Of a DNA stretch of 64,000 nt, positions 19,294 through 28,392 are shown piece after piece (position 1 is the first letter of the stretch; each line of letters starts with the position of its first letter). Source of the stretch: Aldehydirespirator sp965221215 (GTDB taxonomy: Bacteria; Actinomycetota; Acidimicrobiia; Acidimicrobiales; Aldehydirespiratoraceae). The notes under the pieces are model-generated. The model worked only from the letters and a program-made list of their open reading frames with translations. It was not told where the DNA came from and did no database searches. The DNA lies in contig OZ244872.1 in the NCBI GenBank assembly GCA_965221215.1, forward strand, positions 1,178,001 to 1,242,000, written 5' to 3'. A program made the translations under genes and the position numbers.

Positions 19294-19722
19294 CGGTCGT
19301 TCCTCTCGTCCAGAGTGGTAACGAGACCGGTTCGCGGTCGATTCGTGCCCTACGGGACTCGAACTCTGCGACTCTTGGTGACCGGTCTAGTTATCACTTC
19401 TCGTCTGACAATGGACGATACCGGGCATCACACGCTAACGCAAGCAGGCTGGCGTTCACCCGCTCTGAAGTACGCTTTGACCTCTGTTGTATGGCTCGCC
19501 ACGGCACCCCGTGGCACCCGCTGTCACAGTAGGGTGTGATTCCCTCCCCGCACCTTGTGATGTGTCAAGACATGTGAACTGTTCTGGTTCAGGACATGGG
19601 AACCTGATGGTGCAAGACATGGGAGCCCTGTGAATCCACACGCGGGACGGTGCCGTGGTGGCAGCGGGGGATCGAGCGGCCGTCGTGTATGTATCTCATA
19701 TCAGCTCTGGTATATTTCTCGT
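19294..19722. other. Gap beside the integrase with possible att-like remnant
   Basis: No supported gene. The stretch at about 19345-19375 reads on the minus strand AGAGTTCGAGTCCCGTAGGG, which resembles the T-arm/3' end of a tRNA, but no acceptor or anticodon stem can be drawn, so it is at most a fragment. A second weak match to the tRNA-Leu 3' end lies near 19532. Either could be an att remnant of the integrase; neither is convincing. Confidence 0.25.
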
Positions 19723-19860
19723 ATGGACTCTGTCGCGGTATTGGAGCGTCTGGCACCGGTGTTCTTGACGCGGGAGTTCGAGCGGGCGGCTGGGGTGCGG
19801 CCGTCTTCGGCGTCGCGGGCGCTGGGGTTTCAGTCGGTTTGCGGGCCAACGAGGATCTGA
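19723..19860 (+). pseudogene. Truncated AbiEi-like antitoxin gene
   Basis: A perfect -10-like TATATT (19711-19716) lies 6 nt before ATG 19723, which opens MDSVAVLERLAPVFLTREFERAAG: the N-terminal winged-helix start of AbiEi-type antitoxins/regulators. After about 33 codons the similarity ends and the frame runs into the 3' end of the opposing nucleotidyltransferase gene, stopping at 19860. The full gene would be about 200 codons or more, so this is a 5' remnant that kept its promoter. Confidence 0.55.
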
Positions 19861-20597
19861 TAAGCCAACCGTGCTCTGTCGGCAGCGTCTTCGGGCAGAT
19901 CTTCCCAAACCGGGTGGGCAGGGTCAGCAAGCTCATTCATGGCCCGTAGTCTCTGACGGTCCTTGGGGTTCATCTCGTCAGCGACCTCGATGGGGTCGGC
20001 TACGAGGCTGAGCAGCAGTGCCACATCGCGTTGCTGTGCAGATGTGGCGCCAGCTACGGCCACCGCTGCTACCTTGCACACGATTGCTCCAAGTAGAGAC
20101 GGGCGGGGAACGAATCCGTGCAGCTCGTTGAACTGCACGGGAAGCAGTTCGGTGCGGTCTAGCGCTTGCGTGCCGCCGGGAACCTCAAGTGTCCTACCCG
20201 GCCGCGTGGTGGTCAGGTTTGCACGGCTTCCGAGTCCTTCTGGTGCCAACACATCGATACTCGCTCTGCCGCGCTGATAGCGGTGCGCAATGTTGTGGGG
20301 CGTAGCTCCTGTGAGGGAGAACCCGAGCGACTCCAGGGACTCAACGAAGCTCCTGATACCGCTGATGCCGCCCGTGACAACACGAGCGTTGACCACTACG
20401 TCGATGTCCGTTGAGACTCGGGTCGGTTCTGCGTCGTGCTCCAAGGCGTGCAACAGCACCATCTGCCCGCCGATCAGCGTCCATTCTTGCAGCTCCGCGT
20501 TCGCCAACTCCAGCAGGGTTTCCCAGAGAGCGTCGTTGTAGCCGGGATAGCTGGGCAACTCCACAGGTGGGCGCTGCAGCTTTGGTCGCTTGTTCAT
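19830..20597 (-). CDS. AbiEii-type nucleotidyltransferase (toxin)
   Basis: 255-aa protein with the minimal nucleotidyltransferase signature: WTLIGGQMVLLHALEH (the GG motif, residues about 39-54) followed by TRVSTDIDVVVN (the DxD metal site, about 60-71). AbiEii toxins of this type modify tRNA or other targets with nucleotides. It overlaps the upstream HTH gene by 4 nt (ATGA), so the two form a coupled toxin-antitoxin pair. A truncated AbiEi gene lies head-on at its 3' end. Function is inferred from family and layout. Confidence 0.78.
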   Translation of the reverse strand: MNKRPKLQRPPVELPSYPGYNDALWETLLELANAELQEWTLIGGQMVLLHALEHDAEPTRVSTDIDVVVNARVVTGGISGIRSFVESLESLGFSLTGATPHNIAHRYQRGRASIDVLAPEGLGSRANLTTTRPGRTLEVPGGTQALDRTELLPVQFNELHGFVPRPSLLGAIVCKVAAVAVAGATSAQQRDVALLLSLVADPIEVADEMNPKDRQRLRAMNELADPAHPVWEDLPEDAADRARLAYQILVGPQTD

Positions 20598-21295
20598 AAG
20601 CGTTGCAGCAGTTCAGCGCCGGCACGTCTGGAACGCTCGTCCTCAGACTCCAACAGATCCAGAGCAACCACCGCAGGTGGTGCCGCGACGGCACCGTCTG
20701 GAAAGGGCCACAGATGGTCGTCTACAACCCGAAACACGATATTGGTCCTCTCTGAGCGTTCCTCCAAAACATAGGCATCGCGGATTGCTTGAAGGTGGCT
20801 GCTCTTGAGGTAGGCATCGAGAGGTCCAGAACCCACGATGCCGAGTCTGTGCTCCGGCGAGGCGCTCGCGGCGGTGCGGACAACGCCGGGCTCAACGGCT
20901 AGGCGGTCCCGGATTCCGGGGTGGGCGTAGAAGGTGAGCCGGTGGGCCCGGGAGCCAAGCCGATCCAGGAGGTTTGGCAAGCCGGCGGATAGCCGGCGCT
21001 CAGCACGGCTGCGTTCGTAGGAGGCGCAGCTCGGCTCCATGCCGTCTGCCAGAGCAAGTACAGACCACGCTGAGCGCGCCGTCCACGGTCGATGCGCTGG
21101 ACGGCGGCGTGCGGCGGCCGTCGTGATGGAGCGCTCCTCGATAGCCCATCCACGGCCGACACGATGGCCCTCCAACACGCCATCAGACAGCATCTGACGG
21201 ACACGCCTCGAACTCACGCCAAGGCGTTCGGCTGCTTCGGGCACACTGAGCAACCTCACGGGCATAACTATACTGAAATGGGAAGTGTTCTGCAC
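20594..21295 (-). CDS. HTH (excisionase-like) protein, probable antitoxin
   Basis: 233-aa protein with an N-terminal MerR/excisionase helix-turn-helix: LLSVPEAAERLGVSSRRVRQMLSDG then GHRVGRGWAI (residues about 14-50). The remaining about 180 residues are unrecognised, contain LTFYAHPGIRDRL and HRLGIVGSGPLDAYL, and could hold the toxin. GTG 21295 or ATG 21265 can start it; the latter begins directly at the HTH. By position and 4-nt overlap it should be the antitoxin/autoregulator of the nucleotidyltransferase, although it lacks a recognisable AbiEi winged-helix domain. Confidence 0.68.
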   Translation of the reverse strand: MQNTSHFSIVMPVRLLSVPEAAERLGVSSRRVRQMLSDGVLEGHRVGRGWAIEERSITTAAARRRPAHRPWTARSAWSVLALADGMEPSCASYERSRAERRLSAGLPNLLDRLGSRAHRLTFYAHPGIRDRLAVEPGVVRTAASASPEHRLGIVGSGPLDAYLKSSHLQAIRDAYVLEERSERTNIVFRVVDDHLWPFPDGAVAAPPAVVALDLLESEDERSRRAGAELLQRL

Positions 21296-21432
21296 AAGGA
21301 GGCGAGAAGTCTGAGGCCGTCGCCAGGGTTGCTGTGTCTTGAATCTTCAGGTTCCTATGGCCTGAACCAAAACACCGCTCAGGGCACGAAGAACCACTCC
21401 AAGAATGGCCCTCGAAGCAATTGTGCGCGCCC

Positions 21433-24400
21433 TTAGCCTTTTTCGATGCACTCCAGTGCTAGGCGTGTGGGTAGCCAGCCGGCCCAGATTTCTTCCTCGG
21501 CGCGCGCTTCGGCCTCGGTGAATGGCGTCAGGTTGGCGTCCTGTATGTCGCCGAACGTGATAAGCACGCGTTTCCAGTTCTCGCCGTAGTTGGGTGCCTT
21601 GTCTCTGTTCGCGTCGTAGTAGCGGCGGACCGTGTCGAGCAGGATCTGCGAGACGCATGCTGACAGTGATTCGGCGTCCTGCGACTGGCCGATGGAATCC
21701 GATTCCGGCTGCGGCGCGCCGGGGACCCGATCGATGATCGTCACCGTGATCGTGTCGTTGCCTCCCGCGAAGGCCGCCACGGGGTTGTTCAGGCAGAGCT
21801 CGCCTGGACGCTCCTCGCAGGCGACGACGTCGTAGTGCCTGTCCCCGCTCCTGCCGCCCTGCTTAGCGCGCAGCGAGAAGGTGCCCGGAGACCGCAGCGT
21901 CGGAGCGGTCACAACCTCTGGATGATCGTACTCGCTCGGCAGAGCCTGCTTCTGTATTGCGTAGTGGTGTTGGAGGATGTCCAGGGCCAGTTCCCCGGCG
22001 ATTTCGGCGCGCAGGTACAGCGGCAGTGTGAGGCGTTCGCCTTCCTGCATCAGCGCCCCGTCCAGGATGCTCACCGTGTGAAGCGAGGTATCGCCGGTGA
22101 AGCTCACGTCCGATATTTCGCGGATGTCGCCGGGAGCCACTTCGTCGCACACTTTGACCGTGAAGTCGATCGTTCCGGGGGCCCACGTAGAGCTGCCTCG
22201 GCTCGTGGACTCGGACGTTCCGTGAACCTTGCCCGTGAAGTCGACGAGGACCCGCTTGGCTCCGGTCTCGTTGAACTCGATCAGTGGCCTCAGGGTGTTC
22301 GCGCCCGACAGCGCCACGCCCAGGGGGTCGCCTGCGAGCGCCACGTTGTAGTGCGTGCCGGGCCGCGCCTTGCCGCCGAGACACAGCGGGATCACCGGGG
22401 TGATGCCCTCGTCCTCGGTGAAGTATCGCCCCAGGTCGATCGTCAGCCGAGTCACGCCGTTGTGCTCGCTGATGCGCGTGCCGGTGCCGTCCTCGGTGGG
22501 GATGCCCGCCACGGTGACGGTGCCCGTCGTGGCGTCGTCATCGATCACCACCACCTCTACCTCCGACGTGGCGCCGTCGAAGCCTCCACCCGCCGCGGCA
22601 AGGCGGATCACGGTTTCACGCCTGTCGTTCAGGTCGTCATGGTCATCGTCGTCGATGGCGGTGACCGTGACCGTCTGGTCGGTCATCCAGGTGCTGGGGG
22701 TGAAGGTCAGCGTGGCCGGCACCACCGTCACATACGGATCCCGCGGGGTCATCGTGACCGTGACAGCGGACTCGGGTCGCTTGGCCAGCCGCACCGTGAA
22801 CTCGCCCTTGTGCTGTTCGCCATCCTTGTCCGGGTCGTCGGTCTCGCGGACCTCGACCGACGGCCCACCGACAGTCAACAGCTGCGCCACCTTGTCGTCG
22901 TCGGTGACGATGACCTCCGGGCCCGCCAGGGTGACCGCGGGCAGGCCGCCGCCGCTGATGCGGTGGCTGATCTGGGTTACGCGCCGACCACCGGCGTTGA
23001 GGAAGATGTCGTCTACGGCGCTCACCGTGACGGTCTGCGGGGCCGCGTAGTTGGCGGGGGTGAACACGAGGCGGGGCGGCGACACTGTGGCCACGCCGGA
23101 GTCTCCACTGGAGATGTCGACGAGCACCTCGCTCGCCGGCACGGAGTTCAACGCGATGGTGTAGGTGTCCTGGCCGCGGTTCTCCGGTATCTCCAGCGTT
23201 GGCTTGTTGACTTCGAGCACCGTGGCCCGGGCCGTGACGGTGACCGGATCAACTGGCACGCCCTCGTAGCCGCCGCCTCGGGCCGTGTGAGCAATTCTCA
23301 CGCTGGGCGTCGGGTCGACCGCGCTGGCGTCGACCCAGGTGGCCGTCACCGTCTGCGGGACGTTCCAGTTGGCCTCGGCGAAGGCCAGGAGGCTGCGGTC
23401 CACGGTGACCTTGCCCGGGTCGGCGCTGGCGACGGCGACCGTGACCGTGCCGTCGGTCGGGGCGTCGAGCACGACCGTGTAGCCGGCGCTCGCCGCTGCG
23501 CCCCGCTTCGCCACCGTGAGCTCGGTCGGCGCCACTGTGATCGTCTTCTGCGGGTCGGTGGCCACCAGCGGGTCGGACCACCACCCCGCGACGCCCCAGG
23601 TGTTCACGGAGCGGACCTGGTAGTTGACGCGTTCCATGTCGCTGGCCGGGGTGTGCTCGTCGAGGTAGAGGGTGCCCATCACCTGTCCGGGGAGCGTCGC
23701 GCCGTCGCGCCGCACCGCGTAGTAGTGGACGGGCCAGTGATTGAGGAGCTCGACCGCATCCCACTGCAGCAGCGTGCCCGCCGACGTGGCGATGGTGCGC
23801 ACACCCGCCGGAGTGCCCGGATCGCCCTCGCCGGTGCCGTGCTGCGGCTGAACGACGACGCGGTCGTTGTCCGCCCAGTAGTCGAAGTAGTCCGTGGAGT
23901 GCGTGTCGCCGTCGATCACGACGGTGTAGGGCTGCGTGTTGGAGATGGTCGCCGTGATGGCCCCGGCGGAAACCTCCCCGGGCGCGATCAGCGTCAGCAT
24001 GGGGAACTCCGAGCGGCCGTAGTGGCGACTGTCCTCCGGCGTGAGCGCCATCTCACCCAGGTCCCAGACCGCGTCGCAAAGACGAGTCTGTTGGCCAGGC
24101 TGCGCCTTGCAGGAACCCTCGACGACTCGGTATGTGCCGTCATGCTCCGCGAGCAGCGCCCGCGCGCCCTCGGGGACGCCGCTCAGCGCGACCTCGACCG
24201 CGGGCGGAACGTCGGGACCGTGATTGGCAGCCATGAAGGTGTACGACCACTCGCTCTGACTCGCCAGCGGACTCGCCTCGCCGCTCCAAACCGCCAGCTC
24301 CGAGATCGGCCCGACATGGAAGGTGTAGGTCGCGGAGGCGTTGTACGGCGTACCGTCAGTGCGGGTTGCCTCTTCGCCTAGGGTGACGACATAGGTTCCA

Positions 24401-25971
24401 AGATTCTCGAACTCTACGAAGAAGTCGTTGCTCGTGTATCTGGGCCCCCAGCGCGCTAGATCAAAGCGAGAGCGTCTGCCGCTTTCGCTAGGATTGATGT
24501 AAGTATTGCCTGATCCGCCATCGAATCTGATATTCACCTTCCCTGGAGCGCTGTTGCTATCGTGCCCGCTTACGGTCGCGGTACGTACGAACCCCGACCA
24601 CTCGCTGATATTCCGGTTGTAACCCTGCCGCGAATAGAGAGTCCACACGCCGCCAAGATTCAAGACACCTGATTCCCTTCGGGCAGTCTGCCAAGATACC
24701 TTCGAGCCGGTCGTCACACTATGGGTGTGCGCGTCATACTGGCGTCCGGACGGGTCCTTGACATGAATGATCAAGGCGTCCGTTTCAAGGAGATTTACCT
24801 TCGATATATGATCAAGAACGTTCAGGGATTTAAGGTAGCGAATGGTCGATTCAGGCTGCACAATCAGCAGCTTGAGGTTATTCTCAGAATCACAAGGAAG
24901 ATCGTCGTAACCAACGCAGTCGTGAGGCCACCAAAGAATAATTGGGCCTTCCGATATTAGCTCCCGAGGCTCCCGCTCCGCAGGCAAACAAGCGATATCG
25001 ATGTCGTTCTCGCGCTTCTTTGGGTCCAGCGCGAAGTCTGGCACCGCGTCGATCACGGTTGCGGTCAGGCAGCGCTCCTCCAAGGGGAGACTGGACATCG
25101 TTACATCGACCGTGACAGACAGGTTCTTCAGCACATCTTGTGTGGTGTCAATATAGCTACCGTCTATCGACGTTACTCCATCGGTCAGGTGACCTACGTC
25201 CCACACCAGCGTTTGAAGCGATCGACGGTGTAAATCAGTACCTGGCTTCTTGCCCGCTTCTCGAAATACCAGGCCCGGTGACAGCTCGATCTTCACTTTC
25301 ACATCGAGTTGGTCGTTTGCCTGCCAATCGCTATGGGGTTGTGATACACCGTAGTTTAGATTATTCTTGGCATGGATCTCGAATGTCGCTTGTTCGCCTC
25401 GCTTTGGGCGATCGGGGGCGATCACGTTCACACCGGCATCTCCACCGGTAGGAGTTAGTTGGATCGGGCATGTTCCGCGCTCCTGAATCATGAACCAGAC
25501 TTCGGTTCTGTTGTTGCCGGGAGTCGCGGGATATTCGTGTGGGTCCAAAATCTCAGCCGACATCTTCGCCGCGGTTAGGCCGTCGCAGTCGGCTAGTCGA
25601 AAAAACCTCGAGGGATTTAGTGCCAACGTCGTGCTGGTGCCTGCTCGAAGGCGGGGAATGGTCCAGATTCCCGTCGCCTGGTCATAGGTTTCGCCGGGTC
25701 CAATTTCTAATACGTCGACACGGAATATCGGCAAGGGCCAAATTTGCACCCGGATGTCGCTGATCTCGGCTGGTGCGTAGCCAGGTTGGGTTGTGTTTCG
25801 AACGGTGAAGCCTACGTCGCGGAGCCAAGTGCCGTGATGGAAGCCGCTTATAGCTAGATCGATGTGGGGTGACGGGGGAGGGGGCACGGCAGCGGCGCTG
25901 GCCGTGGTCGCCATCGGCGCGACCACGGCCAGACCCAGCACCAGGAGGACTGTCTTGGCGGACACCTCCAC
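21433..25971 (-). CDS. Large secreted repeat protein with Calx-beta-like and FN3 domains
   Basis: 1512-aa exported protein. The signal peptide VLLVLGLAVVAPMATTASA is at residues 9-27. The N-terminal third has DUF11-like beta domains, the middle an FN3-like module (about 740-820), then repeated 90-100-residue units that share the phrase PQTVTV or DQTVTVTAIDD after a VVPATLTFTPSTW-like strand (at least three copies, about 825-1150), typical of Calx-beta/large repetitive adhesins. The C-terminus has no sortase motif or membrane anchor. It follows the 564-aa secreted gene by 45 bp in the same direction. Probably a cell-surface or matrix protein. Confidence 0.72.
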   Translation of the reverse strand: MEVSAKTVLLVLGLAVVAPMATTASAAAVPPPPSPHIDLAISGFHHGTWLRDVGFTVRNTTQPGYAPAEISDIRVQIWPLPIFRVDVLEIGPGETYDQATGIWTIPRLRAGTSTTLALNPSRFFRLADCDGLTAAKMSAEILDPHEYPATPGNNRTEVWFMIQERGTCPIQLTPTGGDAGVNVIAPDRPKRGEQATFEIHAKNNLNYGVSQPHSDWQANDQLDVKVKIELSPGLVFREAGKKPGTDLHRRSLQTLVWDVGHLTDGVTSIDGSYIDTTQDVLKNLSVTVDVTMSSLPLEERCLTATVIDAVPDFALDPKKRENDIDIACLPAEREPRELISEGPIILWWPHDCVGYDDLPCDSENNLKLLIVQPESTIRYLKSLNVLDHISKVNLLETDALIIHVKDPSGRQYDAHTHSVTTGSKVSWQTARRESGVLNLGGVWTLYSRQGYNRNISEWSGFVRTATVSGHDSNSAPGKVNIRFDGGSGNTYINPSESGRRSRFDLARWGPRYTSNDFFVEFENLGTYVVTLGEEATRTDGTPYNASATYTFHVGPISELAVWSGEASPLASQSEWSYTFMAANHGPDVPPAVEVALSGVPEGARALLAEHDGTYRVVEGSCKAQPGQQTRLCDAVWDLGEMALTPEDSRHYGRSEFPMLTLIAPGEVSAGAITATISNTQPYTVVIDGDTHSTDYFDYWADNDRVVVQPQHGTGEGDPGTPAGVRTIATSAGTLLQWDAVELLNHWPVHYYAVRRDGATLPGQVMGTLYLDEHTPASDMERVNYQVRSVNTWGVAGWWSDPLVATDPQKTITVAPTELTVAKRGAAASAGYTVVLDAPTDGTVTVAVASADPGKVTVDRSLLAFAEANWNVPQTVTATWVDASAVDPTPSVRIAHTARGGGYEGVPVDPVTVTARATVLEVNKPTLEIPENRGQDTYTIALNSVPASEVLVDISSGDSGVATVSPPRLVFTPANYAAPQTVTVSAVDDIFLNAGGRRVTQISHRISGGGLPAVTLAGPEVIVTDDDKVAQLLTVGGPSVEVRETDDPDKDGEQHKGEFTVRLAKRPESAVTVTMTPRDPYVTVVPATLTFTPSTWMTDQTVTVTAIDDDDHDDLNDRRETVIRLAAAGGGFDGATSEVEVVVIDDDATTGTVTVAGIPTEDGTGTRISEHNGVTRLTIDLGRYFTEDEGITPVIPLCLGGKARPGTHYNVALAGDPLGVALSGANTLRPLIEFNETGAKRVLVDFTGKVHGTSESTSRGSSTWAPGTIDFTVKVCDEVAPGDIREISDVSFTGDTSLHTVSILDGALMQEGERLTLPLYLRAEIAGELALDILQHHYAIQKQALPSEYDHPEVVTAPTLRSPGTFSLRAKQGGRSGDRHYDVVACEERPGELCLNNPVAAFAGGNDTITVTIIDRVPGAPQPESDSIGQSQDAESLSACVSQILLDTVRRYYDANRDKAPNYGENWKRVLITFGDIQDANLTPFTEAEARAEEEIWAGWLPTRLALECIEKG

Positions 25972-26016
25972 TCGCTGTAGGGCGCTAACCCGCTCGTTTG
26001 CTGCCTCTCCAGCGCC

Positions 26017-27663
26017 CTACGAGTCGGACGCGCTCCAGGTGACCCTGACAGGCTCTGCACTCAGCGACTGCACGCCCTGGGTGGTATCCACTGGATCGTT
26101 GTAATACCAGACATCGAGCTGCATTACTATCCATCCGGCCCTGGGATTCGTAAAGACGTGGTGGGGATTCCGACTAGAGGTCGTGCCTTCGACGTCCGTG
26201 AACGTGTAGTAGAGCGCTCGCCCGATTCCCCAATCCGTCACCTTTGCCGTGAACGTGACTGCTTCTCCAGCCACCGGCTGTGGGTTGCTCACCTCAATCA
26301 CGACACCGGTCGGAACGTCGGTCAATGTGATCCGAACGGCCAGGGTGTCGTCGACGGTGTCGTCGAAGTTGCTTTCGTGGTCCTTGTCGTCGCTCACGCC
26401 GAGGATGAGGTCGTACGTCGACTTGGTCTCGAAGTCGAGCACTGCGCCTTCGGCCACCGTGACCCGCGCCTGGTGGGGCTCGGTGGAGTCCGGCACGGTG
26501 AAGAGTTCGGAGCTTTCGCCGCTCAGCGTGTAGTACAGCGTGTCGGCCTCGGCTTGGTAGACCGGGATCGGCTCGCCGACTGCCGTGCCGGCAGGTGAGT
26601 TCTCGGCCACGCTGAGGTTTACGCCGAACAGCGGCGGCTCGTTCTCGGGGAGCTCGTCGCCCACGTGGAACACGTACTTCTGGGTCTTGCTGGTCTCCGT
26701 CGTCTTCGGGCTGATTCGCGTCCAGTCGGCACCGTCTTCTGGCCTCGCTTCGTCGCGTACGTAGCCAAGCAACTGAACCGATATCTCATAGGTGCCAGGC
26801 TCGGTGAAGACCCACTGCAGGTCCTCGAGCTCACCGGGAGCCATTTCCATGTCGTCGGTGCCGACGTGGAAGCTGTCCCAAACCAGTTCCGCAGTAGAGC
26901 GTGCCCCCTCTTTGCGGGCGTCTTCGCGGGCGCGATAGGCGAAGAAGTGCGGGAGGTCGTCAGGATCGATGCCGGGTTCGCGCTCGTGCACGAACCGGTA
27001 ACGGAACGCTTCGCCATTATCATCCGGGGGAGCCCAGTGCGCTTCGTCGAAGCGCAGGGTCGAGAAGCCCACCGTCAGGTCAGACTGCTCGTCGATGTCT
27101 TCGGTGTTGGGGTCGTCGAGACGCAACCACCAGACCTGGTCATCCGCGTCGACAGGTTCGTCAACCTCCACGTACTGAGCCAAGCTCAGCCCCTTCGCAG
27201 GAATATCCTCGGCATCGGCAGCGACCACGGTGGCCTGGTGCTTGTCCAGCACATGAACGATCAGCGTCTCGGCGCTGCTGGTCGAGGCCGTCAGGGAGGT
27301 GGCCGTCGTCGTTTCGCCATCCTCGTCAGTGCCCGTGGTTGTGGTCAGCAGCGCCGGGCAGTAGTTGATGGCTATCTCGCCGGCGTCGTCGATGGAACCC
27401 AAGGGAGCGTCTTCCCAGTAAGCGTCGAAGAGGACGAAGTGGCCCGTCGTCTTCTCGTGGGGTTCGACGTCCGGCGCATCTGCGGCCTTGCAGGTCGGCG
27501 GCGGGTTGTCGGCGTTGTCTGGGGTCTCGGTGCCGCCGGCCGGGCTGACCGCCAGCACGGACAGCAACAGGGCCGTCAGCGCCAGCGGCGCGCTCGAGCG
27601 CTTCAGCCGCTTGGTCGTCTCGGATCGGGCATGGGGGGAAGCAGATGTCACGGAGTCCTCCAT
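26017..27663 (-). CDS. Secreted protein with cadherin-like and PKD-like domains
   Basis: 548-aa exported protein. ATG 27663 was preferred over 27711 because it leaves the basic n-region KRLKRSS and hydrophobic core ALTALLLSVLAVSPAGG as a proper signal peptide. The central block (about 230-340), ending QWVFTEPGTYEISVQLLG, resembles actinobacterial surface-anchored repeats; VNLSVAENSPAGTAVGEP begins a cadherin-like module and PQPVAGEAVTFTAKV a PKD-like one. No anchor motif is visible. It is very acidic. Likely co-transcribed with the 1512-aa protein and part of the same surface assembly. Confidence 0.68.
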   Translation of the reverse strand: MEDSVTSASPHARSETTKRLKRSSAPLALTALLLSVLAVSPAGGTETPDNADNPPPTCKAADAPDVEPHEKTTGHFVLFDAYWEDAPLGSIDDAGEIAINYCPALLTTTTGTDEDGETTTATSLTASTSSAETLIVHVLDKHQATVVAADAEDIPAKGLSLAQYVEVDEPVDADDQVWWLRLDDPNTEDIDEQSDLTVGFSTLRFDEAHWAPPDDNGEAFRYRFVHEREPGIDPDDLPHFFAYRAREDARKEGARSTAELVWDSFHVGTDDMEMAPGELEDLQWVFTEPGTYEISVQLLGYVRDEARPEDGADWTRISPKTTETSKTQKYVFHVGDELPENEPPLFGVNLSVAENSPAGTAVGEPIPVYQAEADTLYYTLSGESSELFTVPDSTEPHQARVTVAEGAVLDFETKSTYDLILGVSDDKDHESNFDDTVDDTLAVRITLTDVPTGVVIEVSNPQPVAGEAVTFTAKVTDWGIGRALYYTFTDVEGTTSSRNPHHVFTNPRAGWIVMQLDVWYYNDPVDTTQGVQSLSAEPVRVTWSASDS

Positions 27664-27753
27664 CTGGGTGGTTGTGTCGTCGTGGACAGTGCAGCAGCAT
27701 AGAGAGATCAAGAATCATTCCCAAATCGGCGCGCCATGGCGTGCCGCATTCAC

Positions 27754-27806
27754 CATAGAGCTTCACAAAAACCATAAAGCTCACAAAGATTATAAAGCTC
27801 ACAAAA
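27754..27806. repeat. Three AT-rich direct repeats
   Basis: Three imperfect copies of CATAAAGCTCACAAA at 27754-27770, 27773-27788 and 27791-27806 (period about 18 bp), unusually AT-rich for this window. They lie about 90-145 bp upstream of the secreted-protein operon and could be regulator binding sites or an UP-like element. Confidence 0.6.
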
Positions 27807-27817
27807 GCGGCGGGCAG

Positions 27818-28291
27818 GGTCTAGCATTGCTGGAGGCGTCCGAGCCGATCATCCAGCGCGGCTCCAGCATCGACCCTGAAGCCCTCGACAAGGCCGTCGC
27901 AGCCACGTCTGGGTATGCGTTCATGGTGCAACTCGTTGGCTTCCACAGCTGGGCCGCCGCACCCGATCCTCCGTCTCGCCTCGGGGTCGGGGAGGTTGCG
28001 ACGGGCGTCTCCGAAGCTCAGCGACGAATCGGCAGGCTGGTGCTGGCCCCGACTTGGAAGGGACTCTCAGAGGTGGACCGCAGATTCCTGCTCGCCATGG
28101 CCCAGGACGACGGCGAGTCCCGGATGGCAGATGTGTCCGACCGCCTCGGCGTGAACGCCAGCTACGCGAGCGTCTACCGCAAGAGGCTGATCCGCGCCGG
28201 GATGATCGTCGCTGCTGGCCGAGGTCGCGTCGACCTCGCCCACCACGCGGCGCGCCAATGGCTCCGAACCCAATCCTCGTCGCCCGGATAG
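27818..28291 (+). pseudogene. 3' remnant of an AAA-type ATPase gene
   Basis: The open frame encodes IDPEALDKAVAATSGYAFMVQLVGFHSW followed by a winged-helix C-terminus (MADVSDRLGVNASYASVYRKRLIRAGMIVAAGRGRV), the end of a common actinobacterial AAA-type ATPase with DNA-binding tail. The Walker A/B region, which should lie upstream, is absent; the frame instead enters the AT-rich repeats. TTG 27829 could start a short protein, but the ATPase itself is gone. Confidence 0.6.
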
Positions 28292-28392
28292 AGCGCAGCG
28301 ACCGACTGGCGGAACACGGGCAAGGGCTGTGTTGAGGACCATCTTTGTCGCCCCAAGTGCAGCTGCTCGCGGCTCTTGCTGCTCGGGGCGAG

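Noticed and set aside
19340..19380. Possible tRNA on the minus strand
   Set aside because: Only a T-loop-like GTTCGAGTCCC is present; no T-stem, anticodon or acceptor pairing can be drawn.
19532..19555. Direct repeat of the tRNA-Leu 3' end as an attachment site
   Set aside because: Only scattered identity with 11162-11185 (mainly TCCCTC); too weak for an att core.
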